A stretch of 11,979 bases of DNA, taken from positions 1 to 11,979 of the forward strand of contig JBFKQZ010000077.1 of NCBI GenBank assembly GCA_041627475.1, written 5' to 3'. Both the position numbers and the translations under genes were made by a program. Below the pieces are notes generated by a model. The model had not been told where the DNA came from and made no database searches. It worked only from the letters and a program-made list of their open reading frames with translations. The stretch comes from JBFGFG01 sp041627475 (GTDB taxonomy: Bacteria; Actinomycetota; Nitriliruptoria; Nitriliruptorales; Nitriliruptoraceae). Positions within the stretch are counted from its first letter, which is position 1, and each line of letters begins with the position of its first letter. Shown here piece after piece: positions 1 through 5,797 of this stretch.

Positions 1-1
1 C

Positions 2-373
2 CTGATGGGCATCGACGTGGACAAGACGATCCGCCTCGTGTTCATCGTCGGTGGCATCATGGCCGGCATCGCGGCCATCGCCTGGGCCCTGCTGTTCCGC
101 CAGGTCAGCTACTTCGTCGGGTTCATCCCCGGCATCAAGGCCTTCACGGCCGCGGTCGTCGGTGGCATCGGCAACCTCGGCGGCGCGATGGTCGGCGGGC
201 TGTTCCTCGGCACCGTCGAGTCCGTCGGCCCGGCCACGATCCTCGATCCGCTCGGCATCCCGGCGGCCAGCCAGCTGCGCAACCTCGTCGCGTTCGGCGT
301 GCTGGTCCTCGTCCTGCTCTTCAAGCCCGCCGGCCTGTTCGGCGAGCTCCTCGGATCGGAGGACCGCGCATGA
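2..373 (+). CDS. livH: Branched-chain amino acid ABC transporter permease LivH, C-terminal part (5' end outside window)
   Basis: This is the last ~124 codons of a LIV-type permease; the frame is open to the window edge, and the ATG at 5 is an internal Met in a typical LivH 'LMGID' stretch. LivH pairs with LivM to form the inner-membrane channel that imports leucine, isoleucine, valine or related substrates, powered by LivG and LivF. Visible are a membrane segment (IAAIAWALLF), the family-typical loop and helix GFIPGIKAFTAAVVGGIGN, the following glycine-rich helix (GGAMVGGLFLGTVESVG), and a final hydrophobic helix ending LLFKPAGLFGE, which is how LivH proteins normally finish. It ends in TGA at 371-373, 37 nt before livM. 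The family assignment is secure. The exact substrate is not readable from the permease, and the binding protein is not in this window. Confidence 0.93.
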   Translation: MMGIDVDKTIRLVFIVGGIMAGIAAIAWALLFRQVSYFVGFIPGIKAFTAAVVGGIGNLGGAMVGGLFLGTVESVGPATILDPLGIPAASQLRNLVAFGVLVLVLLFKPAGLFGELLGSEDRA

Positions 374-414
374 ACGCCGTCGCCGAACGCCGTGAGCAAG
401 GAGGTCCCCAGTGA
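370..414 (+). CDS. 14-codon bridging mini-ORF between livH and livM
   Basis: An ATG at 370 overlaps the livH stop (ATGA at 370-373) and has its own well-placed Shine-Dalgarno, GGAGG at 358-362, 7 nt upstream. The frame reads MNAVAERREQGGPQ and stops at TGA 412-414, which overlaps the GTG start of livM (GTGA at 411-414). It could couple translation of livH to livM. It might instead be the remains of an older livM start, because it is offset 41 nt from the livM start and a single-base indel would join it to livM. No function is claimed for the peptide; it may not be stable. Confidence 0.35.
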   Translation: MNAVAERREQGGPQ

Positions 415-2243
415 GCACGACCGTCGCTCCGCCCGCCGCACCCGCCGCCGAGGTCGACCTCGGCGAGGCCCGCAAGGTCGGGCTCAACACCGGTGTGGGG
501 ATGATCATCGTCTGCGCCGTCGGCATGGCGCTGACCTTCAACAACCGCGCCATCATCGCCGAGTACCTCTCCATGGGGTGGCTCACCCTGGGGCTGCTGC
601 CGCTGGTCGGCGGCTGGCTCGCCGCCAGGCGTGAGCAGCTGGAGGGCGTCGAGACCGCACCCCCCGGCCCCACCGACGTCGCCACGGCGACGCTCGCCGG
701 TGCCTTCGCCGGTGGCCTGTTCGGGCTCTTCCTCATCATCCTGTCCACGGTCGGCGACTCGCTGCGCGACGTCTTCGTCCAGCTCAGCCCCCAGCTGCTG
801 GACATGCTCACCTTCGAGCGTGGCCTCGGCGTGGGGCTCGCCGTCGCGATCCTGCTGCCGGTGGCAATGGCCGCGCTCGGCGGCGCCGTGCGCGTCGCGC
901 CGCCACGCGTCGGTCGCGCGGTGCTCCAGGTCATCGTCTGGGTCTTCGGCTTCGGCGTGCTCGAGTCCGTCGTCGTCAGCATCTTCGAGTCGGTCGGGCT
1001 GGGCGCGTTCGCCGAGTCGCTCTACGCCCAGCGCGGCGGCCTCACGATCGTCGGCACGCTGATCGTCGCGGCGGCCGCCATCGCGGTCAGCACGCTCACG
1101 GTCACGATGAAGCGTCGCACCGCCGACCGTCAGGCACGCGGCGACTTCGGCAACATCAAGGCCCAGCGGGTCCGTACCTACGGCCTCCTGCTGGCCGCCG
1201 CGATCGTGCTGCCGATGCTCTTCGACCGGTCGGTCAACGACATGCTGATCAACGTCGTGATCTTCGGGATCATGGCGATGGGCCTGAACATCGTCATCGG
1301 CCTCACCGGCATGCTCGACCTGGGCTACGTCGCCTTCTTCGCGGTCGGTGCCTACACCACGGCCGTGCTCACCGCCCCGGCGACCAACCTCGCGTTCTCG
1401 CCGGAGCTGTCGTTCTGGCTCGCCCTCCCGGTGGCGGTGCTGCTCGCTGTCGTGGCCGGTGTCATCATCGGGACACCGGTCATCCGGCTCCGGGGTGACT
1501 ACCTCGCGATCGTGACGCTCGGCTTCGCCGCCATCGCGCAGGTCCTCGTGCTGAGCGACTGGTTCGCGCCGGTCCTCGGCGGCCCGCAGGGCGTCCGTGA
1601 CGTCCCGCCGGTCCCGCTCGGCTTCACCGAGGTGAGCGCCACGGTCGACCCACGCGGCTTCCTGTGGCTGTCGCTCGCCTTCCTCGCCCTGATGATCTAC
1701 GTCGCGTGGCGCCTCCAGCACAGCCGGCTCGGCCGTGCGTGGCAGGCCATCCGCGAGGACGAGACCGTCGCCGAGGCGATGGGCATCAACGTCGGCGCGA
1801 TGAAGCTGCTGTCCTTCTGCGTCGGTGCCGTCTTCGCCGCACTCGCCGGTGGCCTGTTCGCCGCCAAGGTCAGCTCGGCGTTCCCGACGTCCTTCGAGCT
1901 GCTCGTCTCGGTCCTCGTGCTCGTCGTCGTCATCGTCGGCGGCACCGGCTACGTGCCCGGCGTGCTGCTCGGCTCGCTCGTGCTCGTGGGTGTCCTCGGT
2001 GGCCCGACCACGCAGGGCCTGCTCGCGGAGTTCGCCCAGTACAAGCTGCTGATCTACGGCGCGCTGCTCGTGGTCATGATGCTCGCCAAGCCGGAGGGCC
2101 TGCTGCCCAAACCGGAGAAGTCACGCGAGATCGCCCGTGAGGAGATGGACCAGGACGCCTGGTTCGACAAGAACGTCGGCGGCTCGTCGGACGTGGCCGC
2201 CGAGCGCGGCGCGGCCGGGAGCGACACGGAGGAGCAGGCATGA
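411..2243 (+). CDS. livM: Branched-chain amino acid ABC transporter permease LivM with long membrane N-terminal extension
   Basis: A 610-residue permease. The GTG start at 411 is fixed by AAGGAGG at 398-404, 6 nt upstream. The conserved LivM domain begins only near residue 255. It has the GLNIVIGLTGMLDLGYVAFF block at ~291-310, LRGDYLAIVTLGFAAI at ~360-375, and the cytoplasmic coupling loop that contacts the ATPases, SRLGRAWQAIREDETVAEAM, starting at ~438. It ends with KPEGLLPKP and an acidic tail of ~35 residues. Residues 1-254 hold about six further hydrophobic segments (near 24-43, 52-72, 89-113, 138-160, 171-193 and 211-231). E. coli LivM is about 425 residues, so this extension is much larger than the usual N-terminal region. 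The 3' end overlaps livG by 4 nt. LivM identity is secure; the role of the extension is unknown. Confidence 0.93.
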   Translation: MSTTVAPPAAPAAEVDLGEARKVGLNTGVGMIIVCAVGMALTFNNRAIIAEYLSMGWLTLGLLPLVGGWLAARREQLEGVETAPPGPTDVATATLAGAFAGGLFGLFLIILSTVGDSLRDVFVQLSPQLLDMLTFERGLGVGLAVAILLPVAMAALGGAVRVAPPRVGRAVLQVIVWVFGFGVLESVVVSIFESVGLGAFAESLYAQRGGLTIVGTLIVAAAAIAVSTLTVTMKRRTADRQARGDFGNIKAQRVRTYGLLLAAAIVLPMLFDRSVNDMLINVVIFGIMAMGLNIVIGLTGMLDLGYVAFFAVGAYTTAVLTAPATNLAFSPELSFWLALPVAVLLAVVAGVIIGTPVIRLRGDYLAIVTLGFAAIAQVLVLSDWFAPVLGGPQGVRDVPPVPLGFTEVSATVDPRGFLWLSLAFLALMIYVAWRLQHSRLGRAWQAIREDETVAEAMGINVGAMKLLSFCVGAVFAALAGGLFAAKVSSAFPTSFELLVSVLVLVVVIVGGTGYVPGVLLGSLVLVGVLGGPTTQGLLAEFAQYKLLIYGALLVVMMLAKPEGLLPKPEKSREIAREEMDQDAWFDKNVGGSSDVAAERGAAGSDTEEQA

Positions 2244-3079
2244 GCACCCCCATCCTTGAGGTCGAGCAGCTGGCGATCGCGTTCGGTGGGCTGAAGGCCA
2301 TCGACAACGTCGACCTGACCGTCAACGAGGGCGAGATCGTCTCGATCATCGGCCCGAACGGCGCCGGCAAGACGACGTTCTTCAACTGCATCACCGGCCT
2401 GCTGACGCCCGACTCCGGTCGGATCGTCTTCGAGGGCACGGACATCGCCGGCTGGTCAGCTGACGCGGTGACCCGCCAGGGGTTGGCCCGGACGTTCCAG
2501 AACGTCCGCCTGTTCCCCGATCTCACGATCCTCGAGAACGTGATGGTCGGGCGGCACGGGCGGACAGACAAGGGCCTGTTCTCGGCGCTGTTCTCGACCC
2601 CCGCCTTCCGCAAGGAGGAGCAGGAGATCGAGGAGCACGCCAAGCGGGTGCTCGCGTTCTTCGGCAAGCGCCTCGTCGGCTACCGCTTCCACCAGAAGGC
2701 GACGGTCCTGTCCTACGCCAACCGCCGCCGGTTGGAGATCGCCCGCGCGATGGCCACCGAGCCGCGCCTGATCTGCCTCGACGAGCCGGTCGCCGGCATG
2801 AACCCGATGGAGACGGCCGAGCTGACCGGCCTGATCCAGAAGCTCCGCGACGACTGGGGCTTCACCGTCGTCATGATCGAGCACGACATGAACGTCGTCG
2901 GTGAGGTCTCGGACCGCGTGGTCGTGCTCGACCACGGGGTCAAGATCGCCGAGGGCGACTACGAGGACGTCAGCAACGACCCGAACGTCATCGAGGCGTA
3001 CCTCGGCCGGCCGGCGGAGGACGCGACCCACAAGGCGCACACCGCCGACGAGCTGCTCCACAACCGCGAGGAGGCCTGA
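2240..3079 (+). CDS. livG: Branched-chain amino acid ABC transporter ATP-binding protein LivG
   Basis: A 279-residue cytoplasmic ATPase that energises LivHM together with LivF. Its ATG at 2240 overlaps the livM stop (ATGA), so the two are translationally coupled. Walker A is GPNGAGKTT (residues 38-46), the Q-loop region is ARTFQNVRLF, Walker B is LICLDEP (177-183, with D181 and E182), and the switch His is H215 in MIEHD. The insert between Q-loop and signature (HGRTDKGLFSALFSTPAF) is the LivG type rather than the LivF type. The signature reads LSYANRRRLEIARAM (from 157) where many LivG proteins have LSYGQQRRLEIARAL, so the usual glycine and glutamine are Ala160 and Asn161. I believe LSYAN also occurs in other LivG proteins, so this is probably a lineage variant and not inactivation. 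The length is slightly above the ~255 usual for LivG because of the polar C-terminal tail. Confidence 0.94.
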   Translation: MSTPILEVEQLAIAFGGLKAIDNVDLTVNEGEIVSIIGPNGAGKTTFFNCITGLLTPDSGRIVFEGTDIAGWSADAVTRQGLARTFQNVRLFPDLTILENVMVGRHGRTDKGLFSALFSTPAFRKEEQEIEEHAKRVLAFFGKRLVGYRFHQKATVLSYANRRRLEIARAMATEPRLICLDEPVAGMNPMETAELTGLIQKLRDDWGFTVVMIEHDMNVVGEVSDRVVVLDHGVKIAEGDYEDVSNDPNVIEAYLGRPAEDATHKAHTADELLHNREEA

Positions 3080-3081
3080 CC

Positions 3082-3861
3082 ATGGCGACGATCGATGGCC
3101 AGACCGACGGCATGACCGGGACCGAGCTCAGTGATGCCACCGACGACCGCGAGGTGCTGCTGCGCTTCGACGGCGTCGACACCCACTACGGCCCTGTTCA
3201 CGTGCTCAAGCACGTCGACATGGTCGTGCGCGAGGGCGAGCTCGTGTCGCTGCTCGGCGGCAACGCCTCGGGCAAGACCACGACGCTGAAGACGATCCTC
3301 GCGATCGTGCAGCCGACCAACGGCACCGTGACCGCGGTCGGGATGGACACCAAGGGCAAGTCGACCAAGGACGTGGTCGAGCGCGGCGTCTCGATGGTCC
3401 CGGAGAACCGGCGCCTGTTCAAGCGCATGTCGGTGCTCGAGAACCTGATGCTCGGCGCATACCTGCGTGACGACGAGAACGGGATCCAGGAGGACCTGCA
3501 GATGGTCTACGACCTGTTCCCGCGCGTCTACGAGCGCAAGGAGCAGAAGGCCGGGACGCTGTCGGGTGGTGAGCAGCAGATGGTCGCGATGGGTCGCGCG
3601 CTGATGGCACGCCCGCGGCTGCTGCTGATGGACGAGCCCTCGATGGGGCTCGCCCCGGCGCTCGTGCAGTCCAACTTCGAGATCATCCAGAAGGTCCACG
3701 AGGAGGGCATGGCCATGCTCGTGGTCGAGCAGAACGCCAACATGGCGCTGTCGATCGCCGACCGCGGCTACGTCATCCAGACCGGTGAGGTCGTCCTCGA
3801 CGACACGGCCGAGAACCTGCTCGCCAACCCGCAGATGCGCAAGGCGTACCTGGGAGGGTGA
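3082..3861 (+). CDS. livF: Branched-chain amino acid ABC transporter ATP-binding protein LivF
   Basis: A 259-residue ATPase, partner of LivG. It starts 2 nt after the livG stop; GAGGAGG at 3068-3074, 7 nt upstream, supports the ATG at 3082 over a second ATG at 3112. The chosen start leaves a polar lead of ~22 residues before the ATPase fold. Walker A is GGNASGKTT (59-67), with Ala62 in place of the more common glycine (GANGAGKTT) but G59, G64, K65 and T66 intact. The signature is LSGGEQQ (160-166) and Walker B is LLLMDEP (180-186, D184 and E185). At the switch position it has VVEQN (Gln217), which is normal for LivF. PENRRLF at the Q-loop and the C-terminal KAYLGG are also LivF hallmarks. It is followed after 1 nt by a tiny hydrophobic ORF. 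Confidence 0.94.
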   Translation: MATIDGQTDGMTGTELSDATDDREVLLRFDGVDTHYGPVHVLKHVDMVVREGELVSLLGGNASGKTTTLKTILAIVQPTNGTVTAVGMDTKGKSTKDVVERGVSMVPENRRLFKRMSVLENLMLGAYLRDDENGIQEDLQMVYDLFPRVYERKEQKAGTLSGGEQQMVAMGRALMARPRLLLMDEPSMGLAPALVQSNFEIIQKVHEEGMAMLVVEQNANMALSIADRGYVIQTGEVVLDDTAENLLANPQMRKAYLGG

Positions 3862-3862
3862 C

Positions 3863-3958
3863 GTGCCGGCGGGCGAGACGCTGCTCCTCGTCGCGGGGGC
3901 AGTGCTGCTGCTCTGGGGCCTGCCGGGGGTCGCGCTGCTGACTGGTAAGACCAGTTGA
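3863..3958 (+). CDS. Candidate 31-residue single-pass membrane protein encoded directly after livF
   Basis: A GTG at 3863 lies 1 nt after the livF stop, with GGGAGGG at 3852-3858 placed 4 nt upstream. The frame gives 31 residues and stops at TGA 3956-3958. The peptide has a short polar start (MPAGET), a run of about 20 strongly hydrophobic residues beginning LLLVAGAVLLLWG, and a short polar tail with a lysine (TGKTS). That is the layout of a small single-span membrane protein. GC3 is high until the last codons, where the frame runs through the FadR-type palindrome at 3941-3955. Its position suggests coupled translation with livF and a possible accessory role at the transporter. I recognise no family, and hydrophobic short ORFs can arise by chance in GC-rich DNA. 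Confidence 0.45.
   Translation: MPAGETLLLVAGAVLLLWGLPGVALLTGKTS
3941..3955. promoter_or_regulatory. FadR-type GntR operator (perfect 6-bp inverted repeat, 3-bp spacer)
   Basis: ACTGGT-AAG-ACCAGT is perfectly symmetric. It fits the TGGTnnnACCA pattern of FadR-subfamily GntR operators and shares the core CTGGTA-n-GACCAG with the E. coli fadBA FadR site as I remember it. It ends at the first base of the TTGACC -35 box of the next gene, which itself encodes a FadR-like regulator. Binding here would be expected to block RNA polymerase, giving autoregulation. The site also forms the last codons of the preceding small ORF. Confidence 0.7.
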
Positions 3959-3983
3959 CCACCTGACAGCTCGTGCGTAGGGT
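3955..3983 (+). promoter_or_regulatory. Promoter of the GntR-hydroxylase unit, predicted leaderless
   Basis: TTGACC at 3955-3960 and TAGGGT at 3978-3983 are separated by 17 bp, a good match to primary-sigma promoters of actinobacteria (TTGACn, TAnnnT). The -10 box ends 7 nt before the ATG at 3991, so transcription would start at or next to the start codon. This explains the lack of a convincing ribosome binding site upstream of that ATG. Confidence 0.65.
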
Positions 3984-3990
3984 GCAGCGC

Positions 3991-4713
3991 ATGACGAACC
4001 TGCGCCCTGTCGAGCGGCGGTCCGTGCCCGACGAGGTGGCGGACCAGCTCACCGACGTGATCATGACCGGGGAGGTGGCGCCGGGGGAGCAGCTGCCGAG
4101 CGAGCGCGACCTCGCAGAACGGCTGGGCGTGTCCCGCCCGACGGTGCGGACCGCCCTCACCCGCCTGGCTGCGATCGGACTGGTCGAGACCCGCCAGGGT
4201 GGGGGGTCCACCGTGCGTGACTTCCGCCGGCACGCGGGGCTGGACCTGCTGCCCCGGCTGCTGGCCGGCGCGGGTGGCATCGACCTCCGCGTCGTGCGCG
4301 ACGTCGTGGAGGCACGCTCGTACCTCGGGCCCGAGGTCGCAGCGAAGGCGGCCGGGACGAGTGCCACGCCCGAGGACGACGAGCGCTTCCTCGGGGCGGC
4401 ACGTGCCGTCGCGGACGGGGTGGACGACCTCGCGCGGCAACGTGGCGCCACCGCGTTCTGGGACGCAGCGGTGGACCGCGGCGGCTCGATCGTGTTCCGC
4501 CTGCTCTACAACCAGCTGCGCGCGGCGTACGAGCCCGCGCTCGAGGCCCTCGCGGGCGTGCTCGCCCCGGAGACGGACCGCGGTGACCTCTACGCCGCCG
4601 TCGCCGAGGCGGTGGTCGCCGGTGACGCCGAGAGCGCGAGCGCGACCGCCGCCGAGCTCCTCGCGATCGGTGAGGCGTCGATCCTCGCCGCGCTGGACGA
4701 CCTCACCGCCTGA
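3991..4713 (+). CDS. FadR-like GntR-family transcriptional regulator
   Basis: A 240-residue cytoplasmic DNA-binding protein. The N-terminal ~75 residues are a GntR winged helix: RSVPDEVADQLTDVIMTGEV, then PGEQLPSERDLAERLGVSRP and TVRTALTRLAAIGLVETRQG, covering the recognition helix and wing. The C-terminal ~160 residues are all-helical. The FWDAAVDRGGSIVFRLLYNQ stretch recalls the ligand-binding helices of FadR (FASGNPIYGLILN in E. coli), and no clear metal-binding His set of the FCD type is seen. An acyl-CoA-like effector is therefore plausible but inferred. I prefer the ATG at 3991 over the upstream GTG at 3973 because the -10 box would lie just downstream of that GTG. The gene sits 14 nt before a fatty acid hydroxylase-family gene, its likely target. 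GntR family is certain; the FadR subgroup is likely. Confidence 0.88.
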   Translation: MTNLRPVERRSVPDEVADQLTDVIMTGEVAPGEQLPSERDLAERLGVSRPTVRTALTRLAAIGLVETRQGGGSTVRDFRRHAGLDLLPRLLAGAGGIDLRVVRDVVEARSYLGPEVAAKAAGTSATPEDDERFLGAARAVADGVDDLARQRGATAFWDAAVDRGGSIVFRLLYNQLRAAYEPALEALAGVLAPETDRGDLYAAVAEAVVAGDAESASATAAELLAIGEASILAALDDLTA

Positions 4714-4727
4714 CCGGAGGGATGCCG

Positions 4728-5510
4728 ATGGCAACGACCGAGACCGCGACGGGGAACCGGTGGTGGCCACGGCTGCGGACCCGCGTCGCTGCGGTCCGCG
4801 CCCGCCGCGCTGCCGTCGAGGCGCTGGCCGAGGCCGAGGTCGCGGCTGACGAGGCAGCCATGACCGGCACGCGCCGCCGGTCATGGAGTCTCGGTGCGGC
4901 GTGGCAGGAGTTCTGGCGGCACCCGTCGCCGTGGATGATCGCTGCGACGCTCGTCGCCGCATCGGTCGCCCGGGTGGTCGTCGGCGGGGTCGCGATGGTC
5001 GACCTGTGGGTGCCGCTGGCGATGCTCGCGTCGTTCCCCTTCGTCGAGTGGGTCGTCCACGTCGTGGTCCTGCACTGGAAGCCGCGCGAGGTGGCCGGCG
5101 TCACGATCGACCCGCTCGTCAGCCGCAAGCACCGCGAGCACCACGTCGACCCCCGCGACATCCCGCTCGTCTTCATCCCCTGGCAGGTGCTCGTGCAGCT
5201 GCTGGTCGCGGCGATCGCCGCCACCGTGTTCGCGTTCGGCCGCCTCGCGACCGGCCTGACGTTCCTCGTCGCGCTCAGTGCGATCGGTTTCGTCTACGAG
5301 TGGACGCACTACCTCATCCACAGCGACTACCGCCCGGTCACCGCGCTCTACCGCAGCGTCTGGAGGAACCACCGCCTCCACCACTACAAGAACGAGAACT
5401 ACTGGTTCACGGTCACCACGAGTGGCACGAGCGACCGCGTGTTCCGCACGTACCCCGACCCGGCGACGGTCGAGACGAGCCCCACTGCCCGCAACCTCGA
5501 CGCCCGCTGA
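4728..5510 (+). CDS. Membrane fatty acid hydroxylase / sterol desaturase-family protein
   Basis: A 260-residue membrane di-iron enzyme of the fatty acid hydroxylase superfamily, expected to hydroxylate or desaturate a lipid acyl chain or related hydrophobic substrate. Its histidine clusters are HX4H (H111, H116), HX2HH (H135, H138, H139 in KHREHH), HX3H (H194, H198) and HX2HH (H215, H218, H219 in NHRLHH), ten histidines in the canonical pattern. Hydrophobic segments flank the clusters (near 65-85, 90-110, 148-168 and 172-193). The first ~45 residues are an Arg/Ala/Glu-rich helix facing the cytoplasm. GGAGGG at 4716-4721 lies 6 nt before the ATG at 4728 but only ~1 nt before the ATG at 4722, so 4728 is the start. 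It follows the GntR regulator by 14 nt and is probably co-transcribed with it. The family is secure; the substrate is unknown, and carotenoid or sterol-like substrates are possible. Confidence 0.88.
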   Translation: MATTETATGNRWWPRLRTRVAAVRARRAAVEALAEAEVAADEAAMTGTRRRSWSLGAAWQEFWRHPSPWMIAATLVAASVARVVVGGVAMVDLWVPLAMLASFPFVEWVVHVVVLHWKPREVAGVTIDPLVSRKHREHHVDPRDIPLVFIPWQVLVQLLVAAIAATVFAFGRLATGLTFLVALSAIGFVYEWTHYLIHSDYRPVTALYRSVWRNHRLHHYKNENYWFTVTTSGTSDRVFRTYPDPATVETSPTARNLDAR

Positions 5511-5599
5511 CCCAGCTGCGATGCGTGGGGGTCCGACGGTCTGTGTCGCTCCGCGTGGAGTGCCGCCGAGGCAGCGCAGAGCGGGCGTTGCGCAGTGAC

Positions 5600-5630
5600 C
5601 GAGTTTCCTCGCGCCCTGCGAGGAAACTCG
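5600..5630. repeat. Hairpin repeat, copy A (perfect stem)
   Basis: CGAGTTTCCTCG (5600-5611) and CGAGGAAACTCG (5619-5630) are perfect reverse complements, and one further C-G pair makes a 13-bp stem around a 5-nt loop. It lies about 90 nt after the hydroxylase stop and has no T-tract, so it is not a classical intrinsic terminator. A partly diverged second copy lies 72 nt downstream. Together they suggest a dispersed palindromic repeat of REP type or a paired protein-binding site. Confidence 0.75.
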
Positions 5631-5632
5631 CG

Positions 5633-5644
5633 GATCGGCCGATC
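5633..5644. repeat. 12-bp perfect palindrome
   Basis: GATCGGCCGATC is a perfect dyad lying 2 nt after hairpin copy A. It may be a dimeric regulator site, or a chance palindrome in GC-rich DNA. Confidence 0.35.
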
Positions 5645-5671
5645 TCAGCCCGCCACAGCAACCCACCGAGC

Positions 5672-5702
5672 CGAGTTTCCGCGCAGTGTGCGAGGAAACG
5701 CA
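5672..5702. repeat. Hairpin repeat, copy B (diverged)
   Basis: This copy aligns without gaps to copy A: CGAGTTTCC at the left and GCGAGGAAAC at the right are identical, with changes mainly in the loop and at the outer right edge. The stem pairs GTTTCC (5675-5680) with GGAAAC (5694-5699). One G-A mismatch follows, then CGCA (5682-5685) pairs with TGCG (5689-5692) around a 3-nt loop. Much of the folding has been kept despite sequence change, although the outer pairs of copy A are largely lost. Confidence 0.65.
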
Positions 5703-5767
5703 GGTCTCGTCCGACCCTCCGGGCAGCGCGCGGGGCGCACCGGCGCGATCCACAGGTCTGAAGGTCG

Positions 5768-5797
5768 TTGACGCACGGCAGAGTGGCACCGTAGAGT
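5768..5797 (+). promoter_or_regulatory. Promoter of the proline catabolism genes
   Basis: TTGACG at 5768-5773 and TAGAGT at 5792-5797 are spaced by 18 bp and match actinobacterial primary-sigma consensus. Transcription would start near 5804, leaving a leader of ~30 nt that carries the GAGGGAG ribosome binding site at 5821-5827. Confidence 0.55.

Noticed and set aside
321..1721. Minus-strand open frame of 466 codons opposite livM
   Set aside because: Composition (Asp/His/Arg/Glu-rich) is that expected from the antisense of a GC-rich membrane protein gene; no start context or motif.
3973..3990. GTG at 3973 as start of the GntR regulator
   Set aside because: It lies upstream of the predicted -10 box with no ribosome site; the ATG at 3991 fits the leaderless promoter geometry and the family's usual N-terminus.
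2959..4962. Minus-strand open frame of 667 codons opposite livG, livF and the GntR gene
   Set aside because: Low-complexity His/Arg/Glu/Leu content and no recognisable motif; the opposite strand carries well-identified genes.
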